From Synechococcus sp. Cruz-7E5 (GTDB lineage: Bacteria > Cyanobacteriota > Cyanobacteriia > PCC-6307 > Cyanobiaceae), in contig NZ_JAGQCE010000002.1 in assembly GCF_024345995.1 (NCBI RefSeq), positions 343,124-407,123 of the forward strand: a DNA stretch of 64,000 nt, written 5' to 3'. The notes beneath the pieces were generated by a model. The model did not search any database. It was not told where the DNA came from and saw nothing but the letters and a program-made list of their open reading frames with translations. Positions 8,745 through 16,874 of the stretch are shown piece after piece. The position numbers and the translations under genes are program-made. Within the stretch, counting starts at the first letter, position 1. Every line of letters starts with the position of its first letter.

Positions 8745-11000
8745 TCAGGCCTCCCCCTCGCCGCTCTCCTCGTCGAGCTCAGGCAGGAGCACCACCAGAT
8801 CGATCTGATGGCGCAGCGCATCGACGTTCTGGATCTGCACGTCCACCTGATCGCCAAGCATGTAAGTGCGGCGGTTCTTGCGGCCCACCAGGCGGTTCTG
8901 GCGCGAGCGGTATTCGTACCAGTCGTCCTTGAGTGAACTCACGTGCACCAGCCCCTCCACCTGGGAGGGGGGAATCTCCACGAAGAACCCGTAGCTCTGT
9001 ACGCCGCTGATCACACCGGTGAGGGTCTGACCCACCAGGGGTTCTGCCGCCCGGGCCTGGGCCATGGCCAGCAGGTCGGACTCCACCTCGGCGACAAAAC
9101 GGACCCGGCCGTTCAGCCGCTGCAGCATCGAATCACTGCGCCCCTGCTGCAGCTCGGAGAGCTGGGTGGGGGTGAGCAGGGGCCAGTCGATGGCACCGTG
9201 GCAGCTGGCGCTAGCCAGGTCGACCCGGGTCTTGTGTCGAACGCTGGGCCGGTCCTTGCCCTCTGTGAGCAGCAGCACCAGCAGCTGCTGATTCCAGAGA
9301 TCGGCGTAGTGCAGCGAGGGCAGGCACCAGGGTGCGTAAGCCGTCGGTTCGCCAGCCAGCACGTGGACCTCGGCGCTGGCGCTCAGCTGGATCGGGGAGG
9401 TCACCTCACTGAGCTGGCGCTGCAGCACGCGGCTGCGATCGGTGGCAGCGAACGTGGCTGCCAGCTCACTCGGGGCGGGGGCATTGCCGTCGTCGCTGAG
9501 CTCGACTGGGATGTCGAGGCCCAGGGCCGCCTTGGCCACCTCGTTGATCTCGGTGCCATCGGCCGGCGGGTTGACCGCAAACAGGGCCGGCAGCCCCAGG
9601 GCAAAGAGATGGGCGCCGAGAGCGCGATTCGCCAGGATCACCAGCTCCCGCAGCAAGGCGGTGGGCTGGTGGTCGGGCAGCTGCACCATCCAGCCCTGGC
9701 GACGTTCCTCAGGAGCGGGGATGCTGAGGTCGCCTAGGGAGTCGAGGCTGGGCCGCGGCAGATCCAGTTCAAGGGAGCCGCGCTCCAGTCGCTGCTGGCG
9801 CAGCAGGGCCGCGACTTCCAGCAGCCGCTCAAGCTGGGGCAGCTGATCCTTGAGGGGCTTGAGCGCCGCCGGCACGGTTCGGGACTTGGGCTTGCGCTCC
9901 GCCAGGGCCTGCAGGGCGCTCCCATCGACAACGGCGTCAACCTGGATGCGAGTGAGCGCAAATCGATAGTCGCTCAGCTCACCTTGTTCGTTGCAGCGCA
10001 GCCCCACCGAGACAGCGGCCTGAGCTTCACCGGGTTTGAACGCAGCGGCCTTGCTCAAGGCCGGGCTGAGCAGGGGCAGCCAGCGGCGGCCCAGGCAGAT
10101 CGACTCCCCCTGCTCCCGTAGCCAGAGGTCGAGGCTGCCGCCGGTGGTGAAGCGTTCCGCCAGTGCCGGCACGTGAATCCACAGGCGCAAGCCCTCATCG
10201 CCGTCCTCCAGGGAGATGGCGGGCAGGATCGGGGCGTCGGCGCCGCTCCAGCAATTGATCACGAGGGTCGGCAGAGCCGTCAGGTCGGTGCGCTCCTTCT
10301 CACTGGGGGCCTTGAGGCTGGAGCGCGGCGCTGCCGGCCGCTGGCGCAGACCATGCTTGGTGAGCAGCAGATCCAGGTCGGCTTCCTCGCCGCCGTTGAT
10401 GGGCAGGCGCCGCTCCACGTGGCCCAGGGGCGGGAACTGCGCCACTGGATAGCGGTCGAGCAGCACTTCCACCACCGACTGCTTCTCGGGGTCGAGGTAG
10501 CTGGCGTCGGAGCTTGGCAGCTCCACCGAGGTCAGCAGACGGTCGTCCAGGGGCACGGCCAGGAGCCGTTCGTCCTGCTGCTCCACCTGGGCCAGGAGGT
10601 GGGTGGTGGCCCGCTCCAGGATGCATTGAACGCCACCCTCCGGGGAGCGGCGGCGGCCACCCTCCCGGGTGATGCGCACCAGCACCCGATCGCCGTTCCA
10701 GGCGTGGTTGAGCTGGTGATCGCGGATGTAGATGTCCTCACCACCGTCTTCGCGCAGGGCGAAACAGAAACCCTTGCTGGAGCAGCGCAGGCGAGCTTCG
10801 ATCAGGGTGTCGTCCTGCCGCCGCTGGATGCCGTCCTCTGTTTCCACCAGCACCCCCAGCCGGCTCAGGCCCTCCAGGGCGATGCGCAGCTGCGACTTGT
10901 CCGGCTTGAGGCTCAGGCCCAGCGCTTTCTCGAGCTTGGCCACCGGCAGGGCATCGGCGGCAGGGAGCTGGTCGAGCAGATGGGCGACCGTGAACTTCAT
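8745..11000 (-). CDS. RNase II/R (RNB) family protein with degenerate active site
   Basis: The architecture is that of RNase II/R: an N-terminal winged-helix/cold-shock part, an RNB core (about 240-640) and a C-terminal S1 domain (about 655-737, with GVISGVQSYGFFVEI). However, the RNB catalytic stretch that normally reads like TIDGEDARDFDDA is here LVINCWSGADAPILPAI (residues 246-262). The normal TSPIRRYPDL block reads APWCLPSLHYADL. The metal-binding aspartates and key arginines are therefore missing. It is probably a non-catalytic RNA-binding protein, possibly related to the cyanobacterial Zam protein. The start used is the ATG at 11000 (751 aa). Confidence 0.85.
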   Translation of the reverse strand: MKFTVAHLLDQLPAADALPVAKLEKALGLSLKPDKSQLRIALEGLSRLGVLVETEDGIQRRQDDTLIEARLRCSSKGFCFALREDGGEDIYIRDHQLNHAWNGDRVLVRITREGGRRRSPEGGVQCILERATTHLLAQVEQQDERLLAVPLDDRLLTSVELPSSDASYLDPEKQSVVEVLLDRYPVAQFPPLGHVERRLPINGGEEADLDLLLTKHGLRQRPAAPRSSLKAPSEKERTDLTALPTLVINCWSGADAPILPAISLEDGDEGLRLWIHVPALAERFTTGGSLDLWLREQGESICLGRRWLPLLSPALSKAAAFKPGEAQAAVSVGLRCNEQGELSDYRFALTRIQVDAVVDGSALQALAERKPKSRTVPAALKPLKDQLPQLERLLEVAALLRQQRLERGSLELDLPRPSLDSLGDLSIPAPEERRQGWMVQLPDHQPTALLRELVILANRALGAHLFALGLPALFAVNPPADGTEINEVAKAALGLDIPVELSDDGNAPAPSELAATFAATDRSRVLQRQLSEVTSPIQLSASAEVHVLAGEPTAYAPWCLPSLHYADLWNQQLLVLLLTEGKDRPSVRHKTRVDLASASCHGAIDWPLLTPTQLSELQQGRSDSMLQRLNGRVRFVAEVESDLLAMAQARAAEPLVGQTLTGVISGVQSYGFFVEIPPSQVEGLVHVSSLKDDWYEYRSRQNRLVGRKNRRTYMLGDQVDVQIQNVDALRHQIDLVVLLPELDEESGEGEA

Positions 11001-11095
11001 TAATGGCAACGCGGAGTTGGAGGTGAGGCGCGCGGCATGATGCCGGCAGGGGCGTGCAGCGAAGCCCCGGGGCATCGATGTCTCCGTCGATAACT

Positions 11096-11380
11096 TTACG
11101 GAGCGTCGGTTCCTGAGCGCAGGATCAGCCTCAGGCCGATCACCAGGAAGCCCAGGGAGGCAGCCAGCTGCAGGGCATCGGCGGGAATCACAGTGGACAG
11201 GGAGCCTCCCGCCAGGGCCCCCAGCAGGCTGGCGAGCACCAGGGCGCCAGCACTGCCCAGGAAGACGGCCAGCGTGTTGTTGGAGGTACCGCTGATCGTC
11301 ACGATCGTGAGCTGGGTCTTGTCACCAAGTTCGGCCACGAACACGGTCAGGAAGGTGGAGGCAAGGAGAGGGAGCTGCAT
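11096..11380 (-). CDS. Half-size UPF0016/GDT1 cation exchanger, subunit 2
   Basis: A 94-aa membrane protein with the UPF0016/TMEM165 signature E-L-G-D-K-T in helix 1 (VFVAELGDKTQL) and three hydrophobic segments. Full-length GDT1 exchangers carry two such repeats. This protein carries one and should pair with the neighbour at 11397-11807, which has the other. Family members move Mn2+ or Ca2+ out of the cytoplasm. The start at 11380 is 17 bases after the neighbour's stop. The longer in-frame reading to 11467 overlaps the neighbour and is unlikely. Confidence 0.88.
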   Translation of the reverse strand: MQLPLLASTFLTVFVAELGDKTQLTIVTISGTSNNTLAVFLGSAGALVLASLLGALAGGSLSTVIPADALQLAASLGFLVIGLRLILRSGTDAP

Positions 11381-11396
11381 GGCTTGCCGCGGGGGC

Positions 11397-11807
11397 TCAG
11401 GGAGTCGAAAGATCGAGGACGGGCTGGAGCAGGCCGAAGGTGGCCTGACCCCCCAGCCAGAGGCCAAGGGACACCATCAACACCCCGGAGATCCGCTCCA
11501 GACGCTGGGCCGGCAGCACCGCCGCAAGCCAGCGTCCCAACAGCACCCCCGCCAGGCTGGAACAGATCAGGGCCAGGGCGGCCCCGGCGAACACCACGCC
11601 GGGCCGACCGGACTCAGCGGAGAGCAAAAGCGCCGCCAGCTGGGTCTTGTCGCCCAGCTCGGCGAGAAAAACCGTGGTGAAGGTGGTGGCGGCCACCGCC
11701 ACAAAATCTGACGACTCCGGGGTCTCAATTTCATGGTTGGCGCTGGCCTCGGGGCTGCCGCTGGCCTCCGGGCTGGCGCTGGAATCGGGATCGACGGGGT
11801 CGCTCAT
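11397..11807 (-). CDS. Half-size UPF0016/GDT1 cation exchanger, subunit 1
   Basis: A 136-aa protein with an acidic, Ser/Glu-rich N-terminal tail (about 40 residues, with repeated SPEAS) followed by three TM segments. The signature VFLAELGDKTQL is in the first helix. It is predicted to form a heteromer with the 94-aa half protein downstream, as I recall for paired hemi-exchangers in other cyanobacteria, exporting Mn2+ or loading thylakoids. Its ATG overlaps the TGA of the YkgJ-like gene (ATGA at 11804-11807), indicating translational coupling. Confidence 0.88.
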   Translation of the reverse strand: MSDPVDPDSSASPEASGSPEASANHEIETPESSDFVAVAATTFTTVFLAELGDKTQLAALLLSAESGRPGVVFAGAALALICSSLAGVLLGRWLAAVLPAQRLERISGVLMVSLGLWLGGQATFGLLQPVLDLSTP

Positions 11808-12208
11808 GTCTGGTTCTGGAGCTCGCTGGGGATCGGGGCCGCAGGGTGGCCACCAGGCTGACGGGTGGCCCGCTCGAAGCGACGCATCACAACCGAGCGA
11901 CCCCCATATTCCTCGCGGATCTGCTGCTGGCAGCAGGCGATCGCAAAGGCTTCCCCCTGCTCGAGCGGTATGGCGAACAGCTGGGCGAGGGCGCCCACCC
12001 GGCAGAACTCGGGCCGATCGGCGTAGATGCGGCAGGTTCTCGAGCCCGTGTTGAAGTGGCGGCACCAGCCGTCGGCCCCCACCATCGAGAGGTAGAGCTG
12101 GCGCTGCTCCTCACTGAGGGCGTCGAGCGCTTCGCCCCGTTGCTCCGGGTCAAGACGGCAGCAGGCGCCGCAGCCGCTGATGCAGCTCCAGTGGGATCCT
12201 GCGCCCAT
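11804..12208 (-). CDS. YkgJ family cysteine-cluster protein
   Basis: A 134-aa soluble protein with the cysteine pattern of the YkgJ/UPF0153 family: CISGCGACC near the N-terminus, then WCRHF...CRIYADRPEFCR, and a late CC pair. These clusters are thought to bind Zn or an Fe-S cluster. Its function is not established. It is translationally coupled to a pair of half-size Mn/Ca exchangers, which suggests, as inference, a role in metal handling. An inverted repeat lies upstream, between it and the divergent psb30. Confidence 0.82.
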   Translation of the reverse strand: MGAGSHWSCISGCGACCRLDPEQRGEALDALSEEQRQLYLSMVGADGWCRHFNTGSRTCRIYADRPEFCRVGALAQLFAIPLEQGEAFAIACCQQQIREEYGGRSVVMRRFERATRQPGGHPAAPIPSELQNQT

Positions 12209-12225
12209 CCGATCTGCTCCAACGG

Positions 12226-12244
12226 CTGTGACAAGGCGTCACAG
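12226..12244. promoter_or_regulatory. Perfect 7-bp inverted repeat (operator candidate) between ykgJ-like gene and psb30
   Basis: CTGTGAC at 12226-12232 is matched by GTCACAG at 12238-12244 with a 5-base spacer. It lies in the only shared intergenic region of the divergent metal-exchanger operon and psb30. The half sites contain TGTGA/TCACA as in CRP-type sites, but the spacing is 7 rather than 6. It could be a dimeric regulator site or a transcript hairpin. Confidence 0.4.
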
Positions 12245-12324
12245 TGGCATGGGGACGGCGCTGCCGGGGGCCTGGGCGACCCGTACGCTGATTCCTCGAA
12301 TTCCTTTATCCGAGCGCCGCATCC

Positions 12325-12432
12325 ATGGGAATCGATTTCCATCTGATCGCCAACTTCCTGGCGCTGGCCCTGATCACCCTGGCGGGCCCGGCCGTGATCT
12401 TCATTCTCTTCTACAAACGCGGCGCCCTCTGA
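12325..12432 (+). CDS. psb30: Photosystem II reaction center protein Psb30 (Ycf12)
   Basis: A 35-residue single-helix thylakoid protein (start [11 protein letters not shown], end FYKRGAL). It sits at the edge of the photosystem II core near cytochrome b559 and helps stabilise the complex. The sequence matches cyanobacterial Psb30/Ycf12 along its whole length. It has its own 116-base upstream region and converges on recJ, with 6 bases between their stops. Confidence 0.95.
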   Translation: MGIDFHLIANFLALALITLAGPAVIFILFYKRGAL

Positions 12433-12438
12433 TCGGGC

Positions 12439-14247
12439 TCAGGCCTGAAGCCCAAGGGCCAGGGCTGCCTCATCGATCAGTGCCCGCACATAAGCAGGCT
12501 GATCCAGCGCCGGGAGCTCCACTTGGAGTTCCCGGCCTTCTTGATTGCGGATCAACACGCCATCCCCCTGACGCCGGCACCAGTAGGAACGCTGGCGCCG
12601 TCTGAGCAGGACATCGCCGCCACCACTGCCGCGCAATCCCACCAGGTCCAGTTGCAGGCGCTCCTCTCCCTGCCAGCTGTCGCTACGCAGGCGGTAGGCC
12701 ACATCCACCAATTCCGGCACAGTGCCCTCTCCCTGCCAGCGCCAGGCAATCGCCCGCAGGCGGCTGCCCTGTTGCTCCAGCTCCAGTTGAAGGTGGCCGC
12801 CACGCAGCAGCCGCTGGCTGATCACCCGGCAGGAGTTGCTCCAGAACGTTGGTGTCGGCAGCCCCGCCCCCAGGGGCTCCAGCCGCTGAAGGTCGCGCCA
12901 GAAGCCACGGCTGATTCGGTTCAGGGCCAGGCAGGCTTCCGGCTCCACCGGCGAGCCACCGCCCCGGTCGCCAAGCCAGCTGGCCGCCAGGCCGTTGAGC
13001 TGTTCATGCAGATCCGCCAGCCGTTCGGCTTTCACCGTGAAGCCGCCGGCGGCGGGATGGCCACCATGGCGCTCCAGCAAGGCGCCGCAATGGGTCAGGG
13101 CCTGATCGACAGCAAACCCCCTGGGTGCCCGCACCGAAGCCCTCAGCCTGCCGCCCCCTTCACCGGCGAGCAGGGCCACGGGCAAGCCGTAACGCTCCAC
13201 GAGCCTGGCGGCCACGATGCCGATCACTCCGTGATGCCAGTGGGTCTGGGCGAGAAGGACAAAAGGGCTGGGCTCGGGGCCATCGGCCTCCACCAGGGCC
13301 ACCGCCTCCGCCTCGATTGCCTCACAGAGCTCTCGCCGCTGACGGTTGAGGGCCTCGCAGTCCTGGGCCAGGGCCATGGCGCGCTCGCGGTCGGCGGTGG
13401 TGAGCAGATCCACCACGAGCGCCGGATCGCCAAGCCTCCCCACCGCATTGATACGCGGCGCCAGTTTGAAGGCCACCGCCGTGGCATCGAGGGGCTCCTC
13501 CCCCAGCCCCGCCAGCCGTTGCAGCGCCTGCAGGCCGGGCAGAGGTGATGCATGCAGATGCCTGAGGCCATCCCGCAGCCAGCGCCGGTTGACCCCCAGC
13601 AGAGGAGCCATGTCGGCCACCGTGCCGATGCAGAACAGATCCAGGGCCATGGCGGTGGCGTCGGCGCGACCCAGTTCCGTGGCCAGCACCATCGCCAGCA
13701 GATAGGCCAGCCCGACCCCTGCCAGGCCCCGGTAGGGGGAGCCCACAGGGGTGCAGGCGGGATGAAGCAACGCCAGATAAGGCGGGGGCTCGGCGGGCAG
13801 GCTGTGGTGATCGGTGAGGATCACCTCAAGCCCAAGATCCCGGGCTCGATCGAGGGCCTCCCGGGCGGCTATGCCGTTGTCGACCGTGACCAGCAGGCGC
13901 ACCCCCTCCCCCCAGAGGCGTTCCACCATGCCGGCATTGAGGCCGTAACCCTCCTCCTGGCGGCTGGGGATGGCGGCTTGTGGCCGGGCCCCCAGTCGCT
14001 CCAGTACCCCCACCAGCAGTGCCGTGCTGGTCATGCCGTCGGCGTCGTAATCGCCGCAGATCGCCACCGGCTCCGCCACGGCGCAGGCTCGCACCAGCCG
14101 CTGCACCGCCACGGTCAGATCGGCGAAGTGCAGCCGGGGATCGGGAGCGGCGGGGGGCTCCAGCAGTTCGGCGATCGCTTCTGGGCTGTCGAAACCCCGC
14201 CGGCGCAGCACCGCCAGCAGTTCCGGCGGCAGGCCCAAGGCCGCCAT
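12439..14247 (-). CDS. recJ: Single-stranded-DNA-specific 5'-3' exonuclease RecJ
   Basis: It degrades single-stranded DNA 5' to 3' in recombination and mismatch/base-excision repair. DHH-family motifs are present: ICGDYDADGMTST, LLVTVDNGIA and LTDHHSLP, followed by a DHHA1 domain and a C-terminal OB region. The given ATG at 14247 is internal. The same frame continues upstream for ~34 codons with RecJ-like sequence (PEQRWQLPAPL) but has no ATG/GTG/TTG. An ATG at 14353 would supply a start if a four-base G run (plus strand, 14338-14341) were one base shorter. Confidence 0.9.
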   Translation of the reverse strand: MAALGLPPELLAVLRRRGFDSPEAIAELLEPPAAPDPRLHFADLTVAVQRLVRACAVAEPVAICGDYDADGMTSTALLVGVLERLGARPQAAIPSRQEEGYGLNAGMVERLWGEGVRLLVTVDNGIAAREALDRARDLGLEVILTDHHSLPAEPPPYLALLHPACTPVGSPYRGLAGVGLAYLLAMVLATELGRADATAMALDLFCIGTVADMAPLLGVNRRWLRDGLRHLHASPLPGLQALQRLAGLGEEPLDATAVAFKLAPRINAVGRLGDPALVVDLLTTADRERAMALAQDCEALNRQRRELCEAIEAEAVALVEADGPEPSPFVLLAQTHWHHGVIGIVAARLVERYGLPVALLAGEGGGRLRASVRAPRGFAVDQALTHCGALLERHGGHPAAGGFTVKAERLADLHEQLNGLAASWLGDRGGGSPVEPEACLALNRISRGFWRDLQRLEPLGAGLPTPTFWSNSCRVISQRLLRGGHLQLELEQQGSRLRAIAWRWQGEGTVPELVDVAYRLRSDSWQGEERLQLDLVGLRGSGGGDVLLRRRQRSYWCRRQGDGVLIRNQEGRELQVELPALDQPAYVRALIDEAALALGLQA

Positions 14248-14388
14248 CCCCCTGGCCTGGGCTTCATCCTCGATGGTCGGCAGGGGTGCTGGCAGTTGCC
14301 AGCGTTGCTCGGGCGGAGTGAAGGGCAGGGGAACCTCGGGGATCGGGACTCATTCTGATCGGCTGGCCCCAGCTCCTAGCCTGGGTCG

Positions 14389-15165
14389 ATGCAAGTCCGT
14401 GCCGCCCAGGGTTCCCTGCGTGCCCTGCTCTGGGACGTGGACGGCACGCTGGCTGAAACTGAACTTGACGGCCACCGGGTCGCCTTCAACCGGGCCTTTG
14501 CGGAGCTGGGTCTCCCCTGGCAGTGGGACCGCTCCACCTACATCGAGCTGCTGGCGATCAGCGGCGGGCGTGAGCGCATGCGCTGGTTTTTCCTGCAGCA
14601 GCAGGGAAGGGAGCCTGAGGAGTCGTTGCTGGAAGCGTTGCACAAAAGTAAGCAGGGTCACTACCGCGAGCTTGTGGTGGCTGGCGAGGTGCGGCTGCGG
14701 CCAGGGGTGCGGCGCCTGATCGAGGCGGCGGCGGCGGCCGGCCTTCAGCAGGCGATCGTCACCACCAGCGGTCGCGAGGCGGTGGCGGCTCTGCTGGAGA
14801 ACCAGCTCAGGGAGCAGAGCCGGCTGCTGCCGCTGCGGATCTGTGGAGACGAAGTGCGCACCAAGAAGCCCGATCCCGAGGCCTATGCCCTGGCTTTGCA
14901 GCGTCTGGGGCTGGACCCTGCCCAGGCGGTGGCCCTTGAGGATTCCCCTGCAGGCCTGGCGGCGGCCGCGGCAGCCGGTCTGCGCTGCCTGGTGACCCTC
15001 AGTGCCGCGTCCAGCCAGGCCTCAGCCTCGGTGTTCAGCGCCGCCTCCAGCCTCACCGATGGCCTGGGTGAGGTCACGGCGCCCGCGAGGGTGCTGCGTG
15101 GCCCCGCTTGTGCCGGCGGCCTGATCACGCTCTCCTACCTGGAGCAGTTGCCACCAGTGCCATGA
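14389..15165 (+). CDS. CbbY-type HAD-IA sugar-phosphate phosphatase
   Basis: A HAD-superfamily phosphatase of 258 aa. The nucleophile motif LLWDVDGTLAETE is near the N-terminus, followed by an alpha-helical cap, then IVTTSGR (motif II), the lysine in RTKKPDPEAY, and the acidic motif LEDSPAGL. Length and sequence fit CbbY-like enzymes, which in phototrophs remove xylulose-1,5-bisphosphate, a Rubisco inhibitor. Its stop overlaps the start of the Ycf20 gene (ATGA), and glycerate kinase follows. The substrate is inferred from family and context. Confidence 0.85.
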   Translation: MQVRAAQGSLRALLWDVDGTLAETELDGHRVAFNRAFAELGLPWQWDRSTYIELLAISGGRERMRWFFLQQQGREPEESLLEALHKSKQGHYRELVVAGEVRLRPGVRRLIEAAAAAGLQQAIVTTSGREAVAALLENQLREQSRLLPLRICGDEVRTKKPDPEAYALALQRLGLDPAQAVALEDSPAGLAAAAAAGLRCLVTLSAASSQASASVFSAASSLTDGLGEVTAPARVLRGPACAGGLITLSYLEQLPPVP

Positions 15166-15506
15166 GCCCGTTGCCCGTGCAATCCACCCGCCTGCAGCAG
15201 GCCCTGGAGAGCAGCGGCCGCACGGCCCTTTCCGGATGGCGTGGCAACTGGCGCCACCGCAGCCTGGCGCTGCTCGCGCTCCTGCTCGGCTTGTTTGCCG
15301 GCAACAACGTCACCTCATTTGTGCTCTACCAGTTCGGACCACGCCCCCTGGCGGTGCTGCTGCTGGTGGTGCTGGTGGAACTGGTGGCTCGCCTGCGCAG
15401 CCACTGGGTGCGCGGTGAACCCTCCCTGGGCTGGGTGCTCTGCGACAACCTGCGCATTGGTGTGGTCTACGCCGTGGTGCTGGAAGGGTTCAAGCTCGGC
15501 TCGTGA
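15162..15506 (+). CDS. ycf20: Ycf20/DUF565 family membrane protein
   Basis: A 114-aa protein of the DUF565/Ycf20 family found in cyanobacteria and plastids. In green algae a Ycf20-like protein is linked to non-photochemical quenching. There are two to three hydrophobic segments (ALLALLLGLFAGNNV and PLAVLLLVVLVELVARL) and the typical ending IGVVYAVVLEGFKLGS. The start is the ATG overlapping the CbbY stop, and the stop overlaps the next gene's GTG. The three genes are therefore translationally coupled. Confidence 0.88.
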   Translation: MSPLPVQSTRLQQALESSGRTALSGWRGNWRHRSLALLALLLGLFAGNNVTSFVLYQFGPRPLAVLLLVVLVELVARLRSHWVRGEPSLGWVLCDNLRIGVVYAVVLEGFKLGS

Positions 15507-16531
15507 GCGGCCGCTCCTGGCCCTGGGGATTCCCGCCGGAGCCTCACCGCCAGCTGCTGAGCGGCTGCGGCGTGCGTGATCCCCTCGCCTGGGAGCAGGA
15601 GTGGCAGCAACGTCTAGGCGCCTGGCAGGGGCCGCCCCATCCCAGCCTGCTCTGGGGCCTCATCCTGCCCCTGCTCAGCTGCTGCTTCTCCAGGTCTGGA
15701 GGCGGGGAGGCGGGCTGGCGCCCCCCGCTGCTGATCGGTTTGAACGGGCCGGTGGGGGCAGGCAAGACCACCATCGGCCGGGTGCTGCAGCAGCTGGCCC
15801 CCAGCCTCGGCCTGCGCCTGGCGGTGGTCTCGATCGATGACGCCTACCTCCCCTTTGAGCTGAGGCTGCAGCGGCTGGCGGGCAATCCCTTCGGGGTGAG
15901 CCGCGTTCCGCCCGGCAGCCACGATCTGCCCCTGTTGCTGGAGTGCCTGAGGCGCTGGCGCTCGGGAGAGCCGTTGCAGCTGCCCCGTTTTGACAAACGC
16001 CTGAGAGCCGGCCAGGGGGATCGGGCCGGCTGGCAACGCTTCGAGGCCGTCGACGTGCTGGTGCTGGAGGGCTGGCTGGTGGGCTGCCGGGCTCTGGGGG
16101 AAAACGCTCTCTCCAGGGCGATGGCGAGGCCTTTGCAGGAGTGGAGCAGCCCCCTGAGTGCTGCTGAACTGGCCTGGCTTCCCCGCTGGGACCGGGAGTT
16201 GCAGGCCTATCAGCCGCTCTGGGATCAGCTTGATGGGCTCTGGCTGCTCAGGCCCAGCCGCTGGAGCCTGCCATTGCGCTGGCGTCTTCAGGCCGAAGCA
16301 CATCAGCGCCGATCAGCCGGCCAGGCACTCCAGGCTTCAGAAGTGGCCTCGTTGGTGAGAGCAACCCTGGCTGCTCTGCCCCCTGAGCTCTATCAGGACT
16401 GTCTGTCCGGTGCACAGCCTGGATCCTCGGCTACCAACGCCTTGATCAGACTTGATGGCCAGCGACGCTGCATCTGGAGCGGGCCGGCGGAGCAAACGCA
16501 GTGGCCTGGATCTCGGACCAAGGGACACTGA
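15503..16531 (+). CDS. glyK: D-glycerate 3-kinase (plant/cyanobacterial type)
   Basis: It phosphorylates D-glycerate to 3-phosphoglycerate, the last step of photorespiratory salvage. It is a P-loop kinase of 342 aa with GLNGPVGAGKTT (about residues 79-90), the Walker B-like VVSIDDAYLP, and LPRFDKRLRAGQGDR. It starts with GTG in a GTGA overlap with ycf20. The pairing with a CbbY phosphatase suggests a small carbon-metabolite repair operon next to Ycf20. Confidence 0.9.
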   Translation: MSGRSWPWGFPPEPHRQLLSGCGVRDPLAWEQEWQQRLGAWQGPPHPSLLWGLILPLLSCCFSRSGGGEAGWRPPLLIGLNGPVGAGKTTIGRVLQQLAPSLGLRLAVVSIDDAYLPFELRLQRLAGNPFGVSRVPPGSHDLPLLLECLRRWRSGEPLQLPRFDKRLRAGQGDRAGWQRFEAVDVLVLEGWLVGCRALGENALSRAMARPLQEWSSPLSAAELAWLPRWDRELQAYQPLWDQLDGLWLLRPSRWSLPLRWRLQAEAHQRRSAGQALQASEVASLVRATLAALPPELYQDCLSGAQPGSSATNALIRLDGQRRCIWSGPAEQTQWPGSRTKGH

Positions 16532-16658
16532 ACCAGGTGCAATGCAAATCAGGTCAGCTTTGGTGAAGTCGATCCAGCAGCCGCTGTGTTACTTACGTTG
16601 CCCGATCAAAGTGATCTTCGATCGGTGTGTTGTGCGGCGAGCGTGATCTGAGCAGGGC

Positions 16659-16838
16659 TCAGCTCTCGGCGTCTTCGGCGGATTCGTCGATCGGATAGAC
16701 GAAGCCCTGGGCCCGGCCACTCAAGACTGCCTTGCCCAGAGACATGGCCTTTCGAGCGGCAACGGTTGCCTTCGCCTTCCAGTGGGCATGGCGCTGGTTG
16801 CGCTTGCCCTTGGAGGTTTTCTTCTTGGGAACAGCCAT
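16659..16838 (-). CDS. rpmF: 50S ribosomal protein L32
   Basis: A 59-aa basic protein (start [20 protein letters not shown]). It is the cyanobacterial L32 form, which lacks the zinc-ribbon cysteines and ends in an acidic tail (DESAEDAES). It is divergent from ftsH, with only 36 bases to the most upstream plausible ftsH start. Confidence 0.93.
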   Translation of the reverse strand: MAVPKKKTSKGKRNQRHAHWKAKATVAARKAMSLGKAVLSGRAQGFVYPIDESAEDAES

Positions 16839-16874
16839 CCCGCACGATCAGCCAAACAACGATCTTCCGTTGTC

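Noticed and set aside
11381..11467. Longer start for the 94-aa UPF0016 protein
   Set aside because: The extension overlaps the neighbouring exchanger out of frame and has no membrane or family character.
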